28,751 bases of DNA, from NCBI GenBank assembly GCA_030765605.1, contig JAVCCG010000036.1, positions 1 through 28,751 on the forward strand, given 5' to 3'. The notes under the pieces are model-generated. The model was not told the origin of the DNA. It did no database searches and saw nothing but the letters and a program-made list of their open reading frames with translations. The translations under genes and the position numbers were made by a program. Below, piece by piece: positions 28,697-28,751 of this stretch. This DNA is from Candidatus Alcyoniella australis (GTDB taxonomy: Bacteria > Lernaellota > Lernaellaia > JAVCCG01 > Alcyoniellaceae). The stretch's first letter is position 1. Each line of letters starts with the position of its first letter.

Positions 28697-28751
28697 AAAG
28701 AGCCTGGTGCCGCTTATTGACGCTACGGATAGCACGTCTTTTAGCCCAACT

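Overview
The window looks like a chromosomal stretch from a GC-rich, diderm, so far unplaced bacterium. The diderm call rests on four exported lipoproteins or secreted proteins, a probable outer-membrane barrel and a type IV pilus/type II secretion ATPase. Lipoproteins with long poly-aspartate tracts straight after the lipobox cysteine, together with a long (805-residue) GyrB, fit uncultured delta-proteobacteria-like lineages (Myxococcota, Bradymonadota, Lernaellota and similar). That placement is inference only.

Layout. 1-304: hairpin-repeat array. 305-3194 (minus): poly-Asp lipoprotein of alpha/beta-hydrolase type and a six-helix membrane protein. 3278-4369 (plus): alpha/beta hydrolase with a Lys/Ala/Pro tail. 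4378-4552: array. 4553-8534 (minus): C25 (gingipain-like) lipoprotein peptidase and a two-domain M16 peptidase. 8609-8988: array with a tandem duplication. 8989-14140 (minus): gyrB, dnaN and dnaA, with DnaA-box-like sites on both sides of dnaA, so a probable replication origin. 14422-15762 (minus): secreted metallophosphoesterase. 15896-16711 (plus): poly-Asp lipoprotein with a clear intrinsic terminator. 16798-16913: inverted repeat pair that seems to supply the promoter of the next gene. 16929-22223 (plus): signal peptidase I, a membrane/beta-propeller protein, a GT-C-like membrane protein and a diacylglycerol-kinase-like protein. 22229-22433: array. 22434-28168 (minus): outer-membrane protein, glmS, glmU and a PilB/GspE ATPase. 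28304-28696: array in the opposite orientation.

How the genes fit together. dnaA-dnaN-gyrB is the conserved replication-initiation cluster, without recF. glmU and glmS are adjacent and act at the two ends of UDP-GlcNAc synthesis. The lipoproteins depend on export and on lipoprotein processing enzymes outside the window; LepB would serve non-lipoprotein exports such as the phosphoesterase.

The most unusual content is non-coding. Six intergenic arrays are built from a few short modules. The commonest is a hairpin whose loop is always CNA closed by CT...AG, while the outer stem exists in several different, internally complementary sequences. Three arrays carry a longer head whose hairpin stem has been entirely replaced in one copy with pairing kept. 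Two near-identical 218-bp copies face each other at the two window ends. Four arrays run up to the stop codon of a minus-strand gene. This looks like a dispersed, structure-selected repeat family. No transposase or other partner gene is visible here.
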